From: Lindgomyces ingoldianus
Lineage: Eukaryota > Ascomycota > Dothideomycetes > Pleosporales > Lindgomycetaceae
Reading direction: 5' to 3'
Length of the DNA: 64,000 nucleotides
Assembly: GCF_010093535.1 (NCBI RefSeq)
Contig: NW_022985190.1
Span: 857,247 to 921,246, forward strand
Below the pieces are notes generated by a model. The model was not told where the DNA came from. It ran no database searches and saw only the letters and a program-made list of their open reading frames with translations. Below, in pieces: positions 13,101 through 24,919 of this stretch. The translations under genes were made by a program, and so were the position numbers. Numbering within the stretch: the first letter of the stretch is position 1; each line of letters begins with the position of its first letter.

Positions 13101-16100
13101 AAACACAAACTTTAATAACTATATAAAAGGTTTAGCTATCCCTATACAAAACAGCTTTACATAATGCTTAAGAACGCTAGACATAACACTAATCCCTTTA
13201 TACTTAAAGAGATTAAGAAGTTCTGCTACATGTGTTAGCTACATAACTTAGCACTATAAAAATTTAAGTTTATAATTAAGAATAATTTATACTTTAATTA
13301 TAAAATAGTAATTAATGTTGTATAAATTCGTAACTAAGATATACTATATATAATTAACATAGATATATTATTCTAAGCAGTAACTTTTTTAAAATTAATG
13401 TCTGCATAAGATACCTAGAACGCGCTCTATAAGTGTTAGATTAACACATATTAGAGCTTACTTAATTACATTGTATATAACCCTAGTACAAACTTTGCAT
13501 CTAAAGATTTCTAGAATTGCGCAAAGATTATAAAAGCAACATGTTAATAAATGCTAGTAGAAGCCTATTAGGCTATAGAGAAGATTAAGCGCGCACACGC
13601 ACTACTACAACGTGCATATAACATCCTCTATGCAGAATTAGATAATTATATAAATAATAAATTAGTGTTACAGATAGCTATTAAAGCTTTAAATAATATA
13701 GTAAAACTAAATAGTCTTATACTTATATTACTTATATTTAGAATGTACCTAAGAATTAACATAGATTCTGCACTATCCTCTAACATTGCTACGCAGGCTA
13801 ATGCTGTATAAAAGGCAATAAGAATGCTTTAAAGTAAGAGAGTAAAAGTTAATGTTAATTATATAATTAATACTTAGAATAGCCTAACATTATATAAAGT
13901 CCTAAATCTTCTACTTAGTTCTAAGGTAAAAACATAGCAAAAGAAGAAAAGATAAACAGGACTGCACATAGTAAAGGGAATTAAGGCCCTAGACATTATT
14001 ATTAAGATAGAGAATAGTCTAGTAAGACTCTACTGCACATAAGTTATGCTGTATTATTATATAAAGGATAAAGATAAACCTGCATAAGAACTGCTAGATT
14101 TAGATAAACTAGCCCTAGTATAAAGAGATCCTCTATAAGCATAAAAAAGAGGTTGTCTACATAAGTAACTAACTTTAATTAATAGACTACATAAAATAGC
14201 CCCTTAAGTAGTATTAAATTTATTGTATAAACTAAAACTACAACTAGCTAAAAAAGGCTGTAAGAGACTATATAAGAATTTTATATAAGACATAATGTTC
14301 TTAACCTAGAAAGAAAAGGATAACTACACTTTAGTAATTAAGCTCTATGTAGATAGTGTAATTATAACACCTAGAAAACTATTTAAAGAATTAGACTATA
14401 TAGAAATAAAAAGCCTAATTATAGGCAGCATGTTTAAAGTACTTTTATATAATTTATTAGTTTATAAGGGACAGATTTTTAACTTTTATCTTATATATAA
14501 AGTTAAAAGGAAATTAACACAGCTATATAAAAAATTAAGACTAGTATTTATAAAACATTTTAATAAGAAGAAGAAAAAGATTCTTACATAGTCCTCTATA
14601 ATTTAGAAAATAAGTTAAAGGTTAATTCTAGCTATTAGCCTATTACTAATAGCTTTATACAGTATGCACTGTAAGCTATGTAATATTACTTAAGCGTACG
14701 TACAGTTAACAGACAAACTTACACAAATATTGTTTACACAACTACTAAGAGAACTCTAGGAGAGCTTTTCTCTACGCACAATATTTAAAGTTGTACAACT
14801 ACTATATAGCGCAGCAGAATCTAGCTTGTATTAGTTTAAGACATACTATAACTATTATAAAGATAAACTTTACATAAAAACTTTCTTATATAATCTATGT
14901 CTCTTAATTATGTATAAAGGCATAAAAACGTTTAGAGTTACAGGGCTGCAAATAGACAACACTTTTAGTATTATTATAACTAATTTTGCGCAACGTAAAG
15001 AAAAAGAACTACAGAAAGCTAAGTTCTATGTAAAGCCTAAAATAATATTATTACATAAATAGCTTATAAAATTTAATAAAGAAAAAATTTAGCTTATATA
15101 AAATAAAACTATAATTTTGTTAACTTAAAAAGAACAAGCTAAGAACCTCTATATAGTAGACCTAAACACAGAGAACGCCACGCAGAAGTACATTAAACAG
15201 CGCGCACAAGGTGCCTATATTGCGTCTGTATGTTAACCTAAGGCAGCATTTAACCTGTCTACTGCTGCTTAAGTTGTGTTACTATTGTATAATAATATTA
15301 AGGCATTAAACATATAAATTTAATAGTAAATTAATAACTAGAATTAAAAATTATTATATGTACTACTTAATTTCTTCTATATAAAGTTGTTTATTTTTAC
15401 TAATAAATTATTTATAAATAATAAGAACTTAAGTTTACAGCTTAGCTTTCTTATTATTCTTAGAACAAAGTAGCGCACTAGAAACTTATACAACTTTAAA
15501 ATTATAGGTAATATTATACACTAGAACTCTTTTAAGTGTAAACAGGTTACCTGCTCTATACTAGCTAGTAAATTATATAAAATAGTGGGAGGATTTAACT
15601 GCGCAATTGCACTAAGCACAACAATTAACTAGATTATACATATGCTTAGACTACCTCTAATACCTATTGTACTATGCACAGACTTAAGATCTCTGTATAA
15701 ATGTTTTATAAAGCTTAGTACAACAAATAAAAAGAGGCTTATAATTAATATTATGTTAATTTAAGAATTATATAAGAAGAGAGAGATTATAGAAATTAGG
15801 TAGATTAATAGGAAAAACAACCTAGTAGATGCCTGTATAAAGAAGGCGCTAAACTCTGCCCTTAAGGAACTAGTTTTGCACAACTAACTAACTATTAAAG
15901 TTAAAGCGTTAGTTAATAAGCTTAGGCCTGTATAAGACAATAAACAGGGCGCTGTGCTATAAGGGCTTTAGTAGTATAAGCAGGGCAAACTAGGCAAGGT
16001 CTGTATAAAGGAAAAAGAAAAAGTTGCTAGTGTCTAAATAGTAGTATTTAGATACGCAGTTAGGCGTCACGTGACATAGTCTTGTGTCACAGTTGTACGC

Positions 16101-16244
16101 ACAGACAGATAAATACCCTTTCCTTCGCACAGACTTAGAACAAGAAGAATTAACACCAGTTACCTGCAACCCCCGCCCCCCGCGCGATGTGTACACCGTG
16201 CAAACCTCTTTGCCTTGCATAGCTAGCATAGAGTCCATTCAACA
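10123..16244 (+). mobile_element. copia-gamma: structurally complete Ty1/copia LTR retrotransposon, RIP-decayed
   Basis: LTRs of 214 bp at 10123-10336 and 16031-16244, both starting TGTCTAAAT and ending AACA. The TSD CTTAA is perfect (10118-10122 and 16245-16249). Internal start CTAATTAGTAG; polypurine tract GGAAAAAGAAAAAGTTGCTAG-like before 16031. The plus strand encodes a decayed polyprotein. Its end (about 15390-15945) reads as copia RNase H and C-terminus, e.g. GNIIHWNSFKCKQVT, then NLVDACIKKALNSAL, where the family has N-P-A-D-A-x-T-K. Stops are numerous. It is inserted in copia-beta and contains a solo LTR (10459-10768). Confidence 0.8.
10459..10768. mobile_element. Solo LTR, family TGTAAC..GTTACA, 310 bp, TSD AAAGA
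   Basis: GC-rich and almost unmutated. Starts TGTAACGGCGCAGG, ends GAATCGTTACA. TSD AAAGA at 10454-10458 and 10769-10773. It is the innermost insertion of the left nest. Other copies: 25401, 27081, 27739, 30037, 30520, 43537, 50627, about 53880. Confidence 0.85.
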
Positions 16245-17721
16245 CTTAATATAATTAAAAATTTTAGCTATAAGCTAAGGTTTTTATTATTAGTAAATAA
16301 TTTATCTATAAAGATAAATAGCTTTGCATAATTAAGCTATAATAGTAGAAAGGTAAGACTACACTTACTATTATCTATCTACTATTAGATTTATGCGTTA
16401 AGTGTGTTAATATTATTATGCAAAGGGTCTATAGTTTGTGCAGTAATAAAGAGGTTAAATGCTACCTCTAGGTAACATATAGATGCAATGTATGCCTCTT
16501 TTACATATTACTTAATATATTATTATGCAGCATCCTTATTTTTTAGGTTAATTATATAAAAGTAGCTTACTTATCTCTTCTAAGTAAAAACTACTATGTT
16601 ATGTATAAGTTTAATTCTTTTACTATTAAACTTAATAAGCTGCTTTTTTACTAGAATAGTTTTACTTTTTATGTAAAACTTTACTTTTTATAGTTTTTTT
16701 TTCTTTTTTTTGCGTAAAATTTTTTATTATAATGCTTAAAGTGTTATATAAATGCTTCTAGTTATGTCTAGAGCCTATGTTGTGCATATAGTGCATATTT
16801 ACCTAACTTTCTAGGATATTTAGAAAGATGTCTATGTACTAAGTTTTCTAAATATCTAGCTATTAATATAGATTAATAAAAATTCTTATTTTATTTATAA
16901 AAATGTTATAACTATAGTTAACCTATATAGTTATTATTTTTTTTTATACTTTTTAGAATTATATAATCTTGTCTACTAAAAGTTTTTCTTTAGTAGTTTC
17001 CCTTTAAGGTAGAAGTTTGTACAGGTTGTAATATAGTATAGATTATGCAGGTGGTATTAGTAGTGCATACACTACTGCAGGCAGTGGTGTGTATAATTAA
17101 GGGTGTGGAGCAGGCGTTAGATAGAGTAGCATGTATTGTTTGTACAGTAATTAGTGTAGTGCTAGCTAAGGTGTAGAAGTAAGTAATGCTAGTATATTTA
17201 GTATTAATAGTAGCATTATGTTTAGTCTGCTTTTATGCAGAGCTTTATATAGTAATAAAAGTTGCATATAAAGCTTTTTTAGTGTAATTACTTTCTCTTA
17301 TGCTATATTATATAGCTTTTAGGCTTAGGTACCTTTAGTGCTTAGCTATAGTGTAATTTTTTTATTTTTTAGCACTTATATAAGCTCTTTTTTAAACATG
17401 TAGCTAAGTGCTAAAAAGTTTTATAGTGTTTATTTTTAAAAAAATTTTATATATAAACTTAGAAAAGTAGCACCTTTTTAAGTTATTATATGTAGATTAG
17501 TAATTATATAACTTATATATAATTAAGTTTATAGGCTTATTAGAGCTTTTAATATATTAATCTTATTATTCTAGTACTCTAGGCTAGTCTTATTCTATAG
17601 TGTTGCCTTTAATATCTTTATATTCTTTATAAGTTATTTATATAATAAGAATTATTTCTTATTCTTTTTATTATTACATAGAGTTATTAGTTGCTAATAA
17701 AATTTTATTATAATAGTATAG

Positions 17722-18133
17722 TGTCGCGTACAGCTATCCGTCTATATATCCTTCTGCTGTGCTAGCTGGGAGGTTGACCTTTTGGCAAACGCAACAGTTA
17801 TGAGCCCGGTTCGCGGCGTAGTGTAGATGGTTAGCGCACGAAAAATTTGCGCACCCCTGCTCCACTAATAGGATCGCATTATCCCGGAGCACTGCGTGTT
17901 CGATTCCCACGCTCAGCAAAGAGCATTTAGGCAGTGCGTCTATTACAGAGGCTACCTTACTGGATCCGTCTCTAAGTTCTTCTGCTCGGGCTGGGAGGGT
18001 GTTAAGGTTGTTTCAACATGTTTCACCTCTCTCGTTCCACGGTTCGAGCTGGGGGGTGTGTCGCGTACAGCTATCCGTCTATATATCCTTCTGCTGTGCT
18101 AGCTGGGAGGTTGACCTTTTGGCAAACGCAACA
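17722..18133 (+). mobile_element. TRIM1: terminal-repeat retrotransposon in miniature, 412 bp
   Basis: Identical-length 75-bp LTRs at 17722-17796 and 18059-18133 start TGTCGCGTACAGC and end CAAACGCAACA. TSD TATAG is perfect (17717-17721, 18134-18138). Directly after the 5' LTR comes GTTATGAGCCC (17797-17807), the exact reverse complement of the anticodon stem-loop GGGCTCATAAC of eukaryotic initiator tRNA-Met. This is the primer site type used by half-tRNA-primed Ty1/copia elements. Directly before the 3' LTR is GAGCTGGGGGGTG, a polypurine tract. There is no protein-coding capacity; the short overlapping frames here are chance. Located in copia-beta. Confidence 0.85.
17819..17908 (+). other. 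tRNA-like pol III A box and B box inside TRIM1
   Basis: TAGTGTAGATGG (17819-17830) fits the tRNA A box and GTTCGATTCCC (17898-17908) fits the B box, about 67 nt apart. Between them a GCTCC..GGAGC stem encloses a 22-nt loop. The T arm and acceptor stem do not close properly, so I do not call a functional tRNA. The second TRIM1 copy keeps the A box, but its B box has a G-to-A change. Confidence 0.5.
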
Positions 18134-18138
18134 TATAG

Positions 18139-18640
18139 TTAATTACTTTTCTAGTAGATTACACAGGTACTGCTGTTGTCTAGCTACTAGGTTGTGCAGC
18201 TTTAATAGCTTTAGTGTGCGCCTTACACTATCTTCTTTTTACTTTATATAGTAGCAGAGCTTACTATATAATGTAAAGGATTAATCTACTATTCTAAAAG
18301 ATAAGTAACTAAATAAAGTACCTTATAAAGTGTAAGTGCTTTATTATTACTTTTTTACAAAAATAAGTAATAAAACAAAGTGCCTTATAAAGCATAGAGT
18401 TAATTGCTTGTGTAGTAGATTACACAGGTACTACTGTTATTATCTAGCTGCTAGGTTGTGCAGCTTTAATAGTTTTAGTGTGCGTCTTACACTATCTTCT
18501 CTTTACTTTGTATAGTAGTAGGGCTTGCTATATAATGCAAAGGATTAATCTGCTATTCTAAAAAATAAGTAACTAAATAAAGTACTTTATAAAGTATAAG
18601 TGCTTTATTATCACTTTTTTTAAAAAATAGGTAATAAAAT
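18139..18640. repeat. Tandem duplication of ~240 bp in the 5' internal region of copia-beta
   Basis: The block starting near AGTAGATTACACAGGTACT at about 18152 recurs near 18412, with matching downstream text (TAGGTTGTGCAGCTTTAATAG, then TAATCTRCTATTCTAAAA) to about 18640. Divergence is mostly transition type. Confidence 0.65.
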
Positions 18641-19540
18641 AAAGTACTTTATAAAGTGTAAGTACTTTATTATTACTCTTACTAATTTATAGTTAATTAA
18701 ATTAACTACTAATTAGTGTTAAATAGGCTCTAACAGCTAGCTACTTATAGTATAAGCACTTAAGTAGTAAGAGTAAGAGTAGTGTACAGTGTGCACAGCA
18801 TACAAGGTAGGTAAAGTAAGGGCAATATGTTTCTAGTTCTATTGCTCTTGTCTTTCCTCTATACAGAGGAAAAGTGGGATATCTAGATGTTCGCGCACAG
18901 AGGTTCGCGCACAAGCATCATGTGACATAGATACGTGGTCCTGCTCGTGCGCGATCGCTTGTATCCAGACTGTGACGCTGCTGCTGCGTACAGACAGGTA
19001 GTAATAATTATATATAAGCTAGTGTTAGTGTAATAGAAAATTACTAAGCTTTAAGTAGCTAATAAAGCTGCTATATAATATAAATTATATAAAAAAAAGT
19101 AAATTAAAGTAAAAAAAACTTTAATAATTTAAAAAAGCCTATACTTAATAGCTTTAAAGAAGTTTAAAGCACATAGTAATAAAAAAAAAGTAAAAAAGTA
19201 AGTGTAAGCTAAAGTAAGTAAGCTATCCTAAAGGCGCTATAAATAGTGTAATTAGACTAGGCATAACACATAAATATGTAAGCAAGAAGTAGAAGTAGTA
19301 TCTAAATAATATTCTAGGCTGTACTGTACTATATAGTGCTAGAGCGGGTTGTTATAGGCTATAATAGAGTTTGTTATGGTAGGGTCTTAGCAAAAGTAAG
19401 CAACTTAGGTGTGTAAGCAACTTGGCTATGAAGTACGTTAAAGGTATTTATTTTTATAAATAAATTATTTACTAATAATAAGAACTTTAGCTTATAGCTA
19501 AGATTTTTAATTATACTAGGTAATAAAAACTATATAAAGT

Positions 19541-19881
19541 TGTTAGATTAAAGCACTGTTTCTAGGCTTCCTAAGATAAATGATGGGTTTGGATATAATG
19601 TATAGGATGATGATTGATTGTATTGATTTATCAATCCTTTTTCTAGTCTACTTGTGTTGCTCGGCTTTTTGTTTTGCCGATCCGAGTCCCTCGCGCACTT
19701 GCCCTATGCGCGACCAGCTTGCAACATGCTGCAAAATGCTGCAAAATGCTGCAAAATGCTGCAATTTGCTGCAACATGCAGCAATTTGCAGCAACATACT
19801 GTTCAAGCTTATTGCTCGTACTATGTAGCAGCTTTCGTCAAGCGTTCCTTCTGTCTTGACAGTAGGTGCGCATATCTAACA
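19541..19881 (-). mobile_element. Solo LTR of copia-delta family, 341 bp, TSD AAAGT
   Basis: Ends TGTTAGAT..ATCTAACA (mutated TGTCAGAT..ATCTGACA), TSD AAAGT at 19536-19540 and 19882-19886. It holds about eight 10-bp units TGCTGCAANN at 19727-19797. The 422-bp copies at 59829 and 62907 hold about eight more, which accounts for the length difference. The Cys/Gln/Asn-rich frames over it are translations of the repeat. Confidence 0.85.
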
Positions 19882-20387
19882 AAAGTAAAGTAACTACTTT
19901 AAAATACTAGGCAACATTATACACTAGAATTCTACTAAGTGTAAAAGAGTAACTAGAAGTGTTTTTACTAGTAAACTATATAAAATAGTTAAAAAGTTTA
20001 ATAATATAATTACTTTTAGAATAACTTTATAGTAAATTATATAAACACTTAAACTACTACTAGTTAATCTTAGTAGTAATTTACATAGATTTAAAGTTTT
20101 TATATAATTACTTTATTAAGCTAGGCACTACTAGTAAAAAGTAACTTATAATTAACATTATGTTACTCTATAAATTATATTAAAAAAAGAAATTACTAAA
20201 ATTAAGTAAATTAATAGTAAAAATAACTTAGTAAATGCATATATAAAGAAAACACTAAATTAGGCTTTTTAATTATTAGTTCTAACTAACTACCTCTCTG
20301 TCTAGATAGAAGCATCTGTAGACTAGCTAGATCCTGTGCGCAAAGATGCTTTAAACTAACTAGACTAATAACACCTTTATATAAAGC

Positions 20388-21034
20388 TTATTTTCTTTTA
20401 TTTTTTTTATTATACACACTTATTTTTCTTATTATAAGATTAAAAAAAAGAATATATAAAAAAGATAGTCTATTTATCTAGTATATAGAAAGAAAAAAGC
20501 TACTAGCTCCTCTCTAGAACACACTACCTGTTACGTGTAGTAGTTATAATGCAGACCACAGCTTTACTATACACATAAGGTGTAGGCATTAGCCTAGAAG
20601 TTAGCTTGTATATAACACTTAATAAAAATAAAGGCACTAGTAGTGCTACTATAATAATAAGTATATAAAGTTACTAAAACTTAACTATAACTTTAAACTA
20701 AAACTAAATAAAAGTACCTTTTATAAGACACAACTTTTGCTGCTTATAGCTATAAGTTAGTGCTAGTAGGTAAAACAATATTAATATTATAAAATAGTAA
20801 AGCTGCTACATGCTACTTTTTAGCTTATTTATAATTAGTATTTTATATAAAAAGAAAGTAAAAAAGCTAAAAAATTTATATGTTTATACTAAAATGCTAT
20901 ATAAACTACTAATTAGTAGTAGAACTAGTTAAAAAAGTAACACAGATGCACCTTAGGCTGCTAGACTGCACAAGGACGTTAAAGACGCCTGCGCTAACAG
21001 CGCTAGAGGTAGAGGAGGAGGGCTAGAGAGACAT
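20388..21034 (-). pseudogene. Accessory antisense ORF of copia-alpha, decayed
   Basis: Same position and orientation relative to pol and 3' LTR as the 8983-9600 frame. The start reads MSL*PSSSTSSAVSAGVFN on the minus strand, with conserved downstream residues and stops mostly at the same former Gln codons. The length to the equivalent TAA is not a multiple of three, so this copy also has a frameshift. Confidence 0.45.
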
Positions 21035-21506
21035 CTGTGTATGTGTATGTGTATGTGTGCAGGCAGGAGGATCTATTACTATTAGTACTATATAAAAAAA
21101 GAAAGAAGCTAGGGAATTATATAGTAAGGCTTAGAAAGTAAAAGATAAAAAAAAAAAGTAAAAGATAAAAAAAGACCTTATTATATACACCTCTTTACGC
21201 ACCCGCCTACGCAAAGATCCTACACTATTCTGTTATAAAACTCTACATAAAACAGCTTATACACTACTAAATTACTTATAAAGTAAGTGTATAAAGGCTA
21301 GATAATAATAGCTTAAAACACTTTATACTATTTATAAAGCTATTTATATAGTATAACTAGCCTATCTTAATGTATAGCATTACTAAAGTAAGTCTTAATA
21401 AATAAGGTAGAGTATAGGCAGAACATAACTAGATAGACTTACATAGATAAGAAAAAAGTAACTTCTATAAAAGGTAACTTTTTAGATAAAAATAAAAAGT
21501 TACTAG

Positions 21507-21790
21507 TGTTTATACATAGTAGTAGTGTTATAGCCTAGATATAAGCTATTATGTATAAGTAAGATTACCTTATATTTATGTTATATAATGCTTGTGCGTA
21601 AACCTTTATGTGTAAACATCTAGATATTCTCTTTTTCTTTTATACAAAGAAAAAGACAAGAGTAATAGAACTAGAAACATGTTGCCCTCACCCTACCTAC
21701 TCTGTACGCTGTGCACACTATACACCACTCTTACTCTTGCTACTTAAGTGCTTATACTATAAGCAGCTAGCTAAAAGAGCATATTTAACA
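21507..21790 (+). mobile_element. 3' LTR of copia-alpha
   Basis: 284 bp, TGTTTATAC..ATTTAACA, strongly mutated but alignable along its length with the reverse complement of the copia-beta LTRs. Followed at once by pogo-B sequence. Confidence 0.75.
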
Positions 21791-22759
21791 TTTATAGTAT
21801 TACTAAAAATAAAGTAAGTTATAGCTTTTATAGCTATTAATAACTAGTAAATAGTAGCTGCTAATAGTACACTTTTTATATATATATTAAAGTGCTTTAA
21901 CTAGTCTAGACTAAGCTAATTAGTAGTCTAGTTACACTTAAAAACTATAATAACTTAATTTTAAAGTAAAAATTTTTTAATACTACTTTAAAAAGTAATT
22001 ACTACTTTAAAAAATAATAAAAAGTAAAATAGCTTACTTTTTAGCATTAATACTCTAGATAGCTGTTGTCTACTTTTAGTTACTTAGCTAGATTGCTTTT
22101 AGCTGTTCTTATTTCTCTAAACTTATAATAACTACTTTAGTAGATATTTAGCCTATTATAAACTTTATTTTATTAAAGTTATAGATGTTATTATTTTAAA
22201 TGCTATACTTAGCTTTAATATTTTTTATAAAGTTAAACTAGCTTTAAATTACTATAAAATTTTTATAAAAAGATTTTTTATAGTTATAGTTATACTTAAA
22301 CTTTACTTTAAGCTTTAAGTAGCACTTAATAAACATATTAAGCTAGTTTATGCTAATATAGCCTATATTATACTTAGCATGTAAAGAATTAGCTATATTA
22401 GCTATAGCTGCTACTTAAAAGAGAAATTCTTATATATTTAGCTTAAGTATGTGCTAAATAATTACCTACTTTTTAGTATTATTTAGCTTTTATAAGTTAG
22501 CTATATAATTAGCTTAAAAAGGTTATTTAGTGTGTTAGTTACTTATTATTTTTTAAAAAACTCTATAAATAGCTATAGTGTGTTACTTAAAAAGTGTTAT
22601 ATTTTATTTAAAAGCTTAAAGCATAAGCTATATCTAATATTTCTTTAACATGTTTAAGTAGTGTTGTTAGAAATACATTAGTGTAAAAAAAGTAGTATAG
22701 TAAAGTCTTAGTAAAAGTAAGCAACTTAGGTGTGTAAGCAACTTGCCTGTAAAGTACGT
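21791..22759 (-). mobile_element. pogo-B' right half (5' end), host of copia-alpha
   Basis: Aligns with the right half of the 23056-24919 copy and ends with the terminus ..AAGTACGT at 22759, followed by TA. Its left half is expected beyond the left window edge, on the other side of copia-alpha. Confidence 0.65.
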
Positions 22760-23055
22760 TAACATACTTTATAAGCAAGTTGCTTACACACCTAAGACCT
22801 TAATAAACTACTTTTTTTACACTAATGCATTTCTAACAACACTACTTAAATATGCTAAAAGAATATTAAATATAGGTTACACTTTAAGCTTTTAAATAAA
22901 ACATAATACTTTTAAAATAACATGCTATAGCTATGTATAAGATCCTTTAAAAAATAATAAATAACTAACATACTAAATAACTTTTATAAGCTAATTCTAT
23001 AGCTAACTTATAAAAGCTAGGTAATAGTAAAAAGTAGGTAATTATTAAGCATATA

Positions 23056-24919
23056 ACGTACTTTATAGGCGAGTTGCTTACACACCCGAGTTGCTTACTT
23101 TTGCTAAGACCCCACCCTAACAAACTCTATTATAGCCTATAACAACCTGCTCTAGCACTATATAGTACAGTACAGCCTAGAATATTATTTAGATACTACT
23201 TTTACTTTTTACTTACATGTTTATGTGTTATGCCTAGTCTAATTGCACTCTCTGCAGCGCCTTTAGAATAGCTTACCTACTTTAGCTTACACCTGCTTCT
23301 TTGCCTTCCTTCTGTTACTGCGCGCTTTAAACTTCTTTAGAGCTGTTAAGTATAAGCTTTTTTAAATTATTAAAGTTTTTTTTACCTTAATTTACTTTTT
23401 TTATGTAATTTATATTACATAGTAGCCTTATTAGCTACTTAAAGCTTAGTAATTTTTTATTACACTAACACTAGCTTATATGTAATTATTACTGCCTTTT
23501 TTAAGACTTTTTTAAACACTTTAACTATAAAAGTTAGTAAACTATTTATATGCTTTTAAATTTTTATTTTTATAAGCATTAATTATAACCTAAGTTTTAA
23601 AGTATTACTTAGGGTTTACAACTACTAGAGCTTATTATATATAAGTAGTAGTAGTAATAAAGTGTGCAACTTTATATTAAAGCCTATTATAACTTATTAT
23701 AAGTTAAAAGAAACTAATCTAGCACTTTAAAACTTTTTTTAAATATTACTAAAAGTAATTATAGTATTATAGGCTGCTTTAAAGCATAGTAGAAACTTTA
23801 TTTTTATAATATAAGTAATTTAGTTATGTATAAGGTTTTTAGTTTAGCGCTTATACACCTTTTTTAAAGAAGTAAAATAACCTATATTAAGTAGCTATAA
23901 ATAGTGTAATAAGTAAAAAAGCATATAAATAGTAATAATCTTATTCTTTTTATAGTATTACTAAAAATAAAGTAAGTTATAGCTTTTATAGCTATTAAGA
24001 ACTAGCAGATAGTAGCTACTAATAGTACACTTTTTTATATGTACATTAAAGTGCTTTAACTAGTCTAGACTAAGCTAATTAGTAGTCTAGCTATGCTTAA
24101 AGATTATAATAACTTAATTTTAAAGTAAATTTTTCTTTTTATACTAGTTTAAAAAGTAGTTACTACTTTAAAAAATAATAAAAAGCAAAATAGCCTACTT
24201 TTTAGCATTAATGCCTAAGATAGCTGTTATCTACTTCTAGTTGCCTAGCTAGACTACTTTTAGCTATTTTTATCTCTCTAAACTTACACTAACTGCTTTA
24301 GTAAATATTTAGCCTATTATGAACTTTATTTTATTAAAGTTATATATGTTGTTATTTTAGATGTTATACTTAGCTTTAATATTTTTTATAAAGTTAAACT
24401 AGCTTTAAATTACTATAAAATTTTTATAAAAAGCTTTTTTATAGTTATACTTACACTTAAACTTTACTTTAAGCTTTAAGTAACACTTAATAAATATATT
24501 AAGCTAGTTTATACTAATATAGCCTATATTACGCTTAGTGTGTAAAGAATTAGCTATATTAGCTATAGCTGCTAGCTGGAGGGGAAATCTTTATGCATCT
24601 AGCTTAAGTATGTGCTAAATAATTACTTACTTTTTATTATTATCTAGCTTTTGTAAGTTAGCTGTATAATTAGCTTAGAAAGGTTATCTAGTATGTTAGT
24701 TACTTATTATCTTTTAAAAACTTTATAAATAGCTGTAGTATGTTACTTAAAAAGTATTATGTCTTATTTAAAAGCCTAAAGTGTAAGCTATATTTAATGT
24801 TTTTTTAACACATCTAAGTAGTGTTATTAGAAATGCATTAGTATAAGAAGAGTAGTGTAGTAGGGTCTTAGCAAAAGTAAGCAACTTAGGTGTGTAAGCA
24901 ACTCGCCTATAAAGTACGT
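23056..24919 (-). mobile_element. pogo-B, uninterrupted full-length copy, decayed
   Basis: 1864 bp, termini ACGTACTTTATAGGCGAG and CTCGCCTATAAAGTACGT, TA at both ends. Minus orientation, judged by comparison with the transposase remnant. The transposase is riddled with stops. This is the best length reference for the family in the window. Confidence 0.8.

Larger units (their letters stand above)
8226..18996 (-). mobile_element. copia-beta: Ty1/copia LTR element, minus strand, interrupted by copia-gamma and TRIM1
   Basis: LTRs of 280 bp at 8226-8505 (3' LTR) and 18717-18996 (5' LTR). In plus-strand reading they run from TGTTAAATAGGC to GTACAGACA. The flanks AGTAG (8221-8225) and GGTAG (18997-19001) differ by one G-to-A change, as RIP would give. 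On the minus strand the 3' LTR is preceded by an A tract ending AAAGTTGCTAG. Its own sequence is about 4.2 kb. The LTR is the same family as the 3' LTR of copia-alpha. The pol region is incomplete compared with copia-gamma, so this copy was probably internally deleted. Confidence 0.7.
5473..19438 (+). mobile_element. pogo-B: Fot1/pogo-type transposon split into four pieces by later insertions
   Basis: Left terminus ACGTACTTTACAGG at 5473, right terminus ..AAGTACGT ending 19438, with TA on both sides. Its own sequence is 5473-6107, 6337-6857, 7958-8225 and 19002-19438, about 1.87 kb, matching the intact copy 23056-24919 (1864 bp). It was interrupted by a solo LTR (6108-6331), a fold-back element (6860-7955) and copia-beta (8226-18996). 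It was itself inserted into copia-alpha, which resumes at 19441. Confidence 0.75.
1..21790 (+). mobile_element. copia-alpha: Ty1/copia LTR retrotransposon, RIP-decayed, 5' end outside window, broken by nested insertions
   Basis: Joining 1-1161, 2883-3512, 5358-5470, 19441-19540 and 19887-21790 gives one continuous copia relic on the plus strand. The sequence on each side of each insertion aligns in order with copia-gamma: 1-1160 resembles about 13330-14480, 2883-3512 resembles 14480-15160, 5358-5470 resembles about 15300-15400, and 19441-20300 resembles the RNase H and pol C-terminus at 15400-15900. The 3' LTR is 21507-21790, preceded by an A-rich tract ending AAAAAGTTACTAG, the polypurine tract shared with other copia elements here. 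All frames are full of TAA/TAG stops. It was inserted into a pogo-B copy whose right half is 21791-22759. Confidence 0.7.

Noticed and set aside
17734..18251. Short frames of 61-77 codons on both strands
   Set aside because: They lie across TRIM1 LTRs and interior, cross its borders and differ in the second copy.
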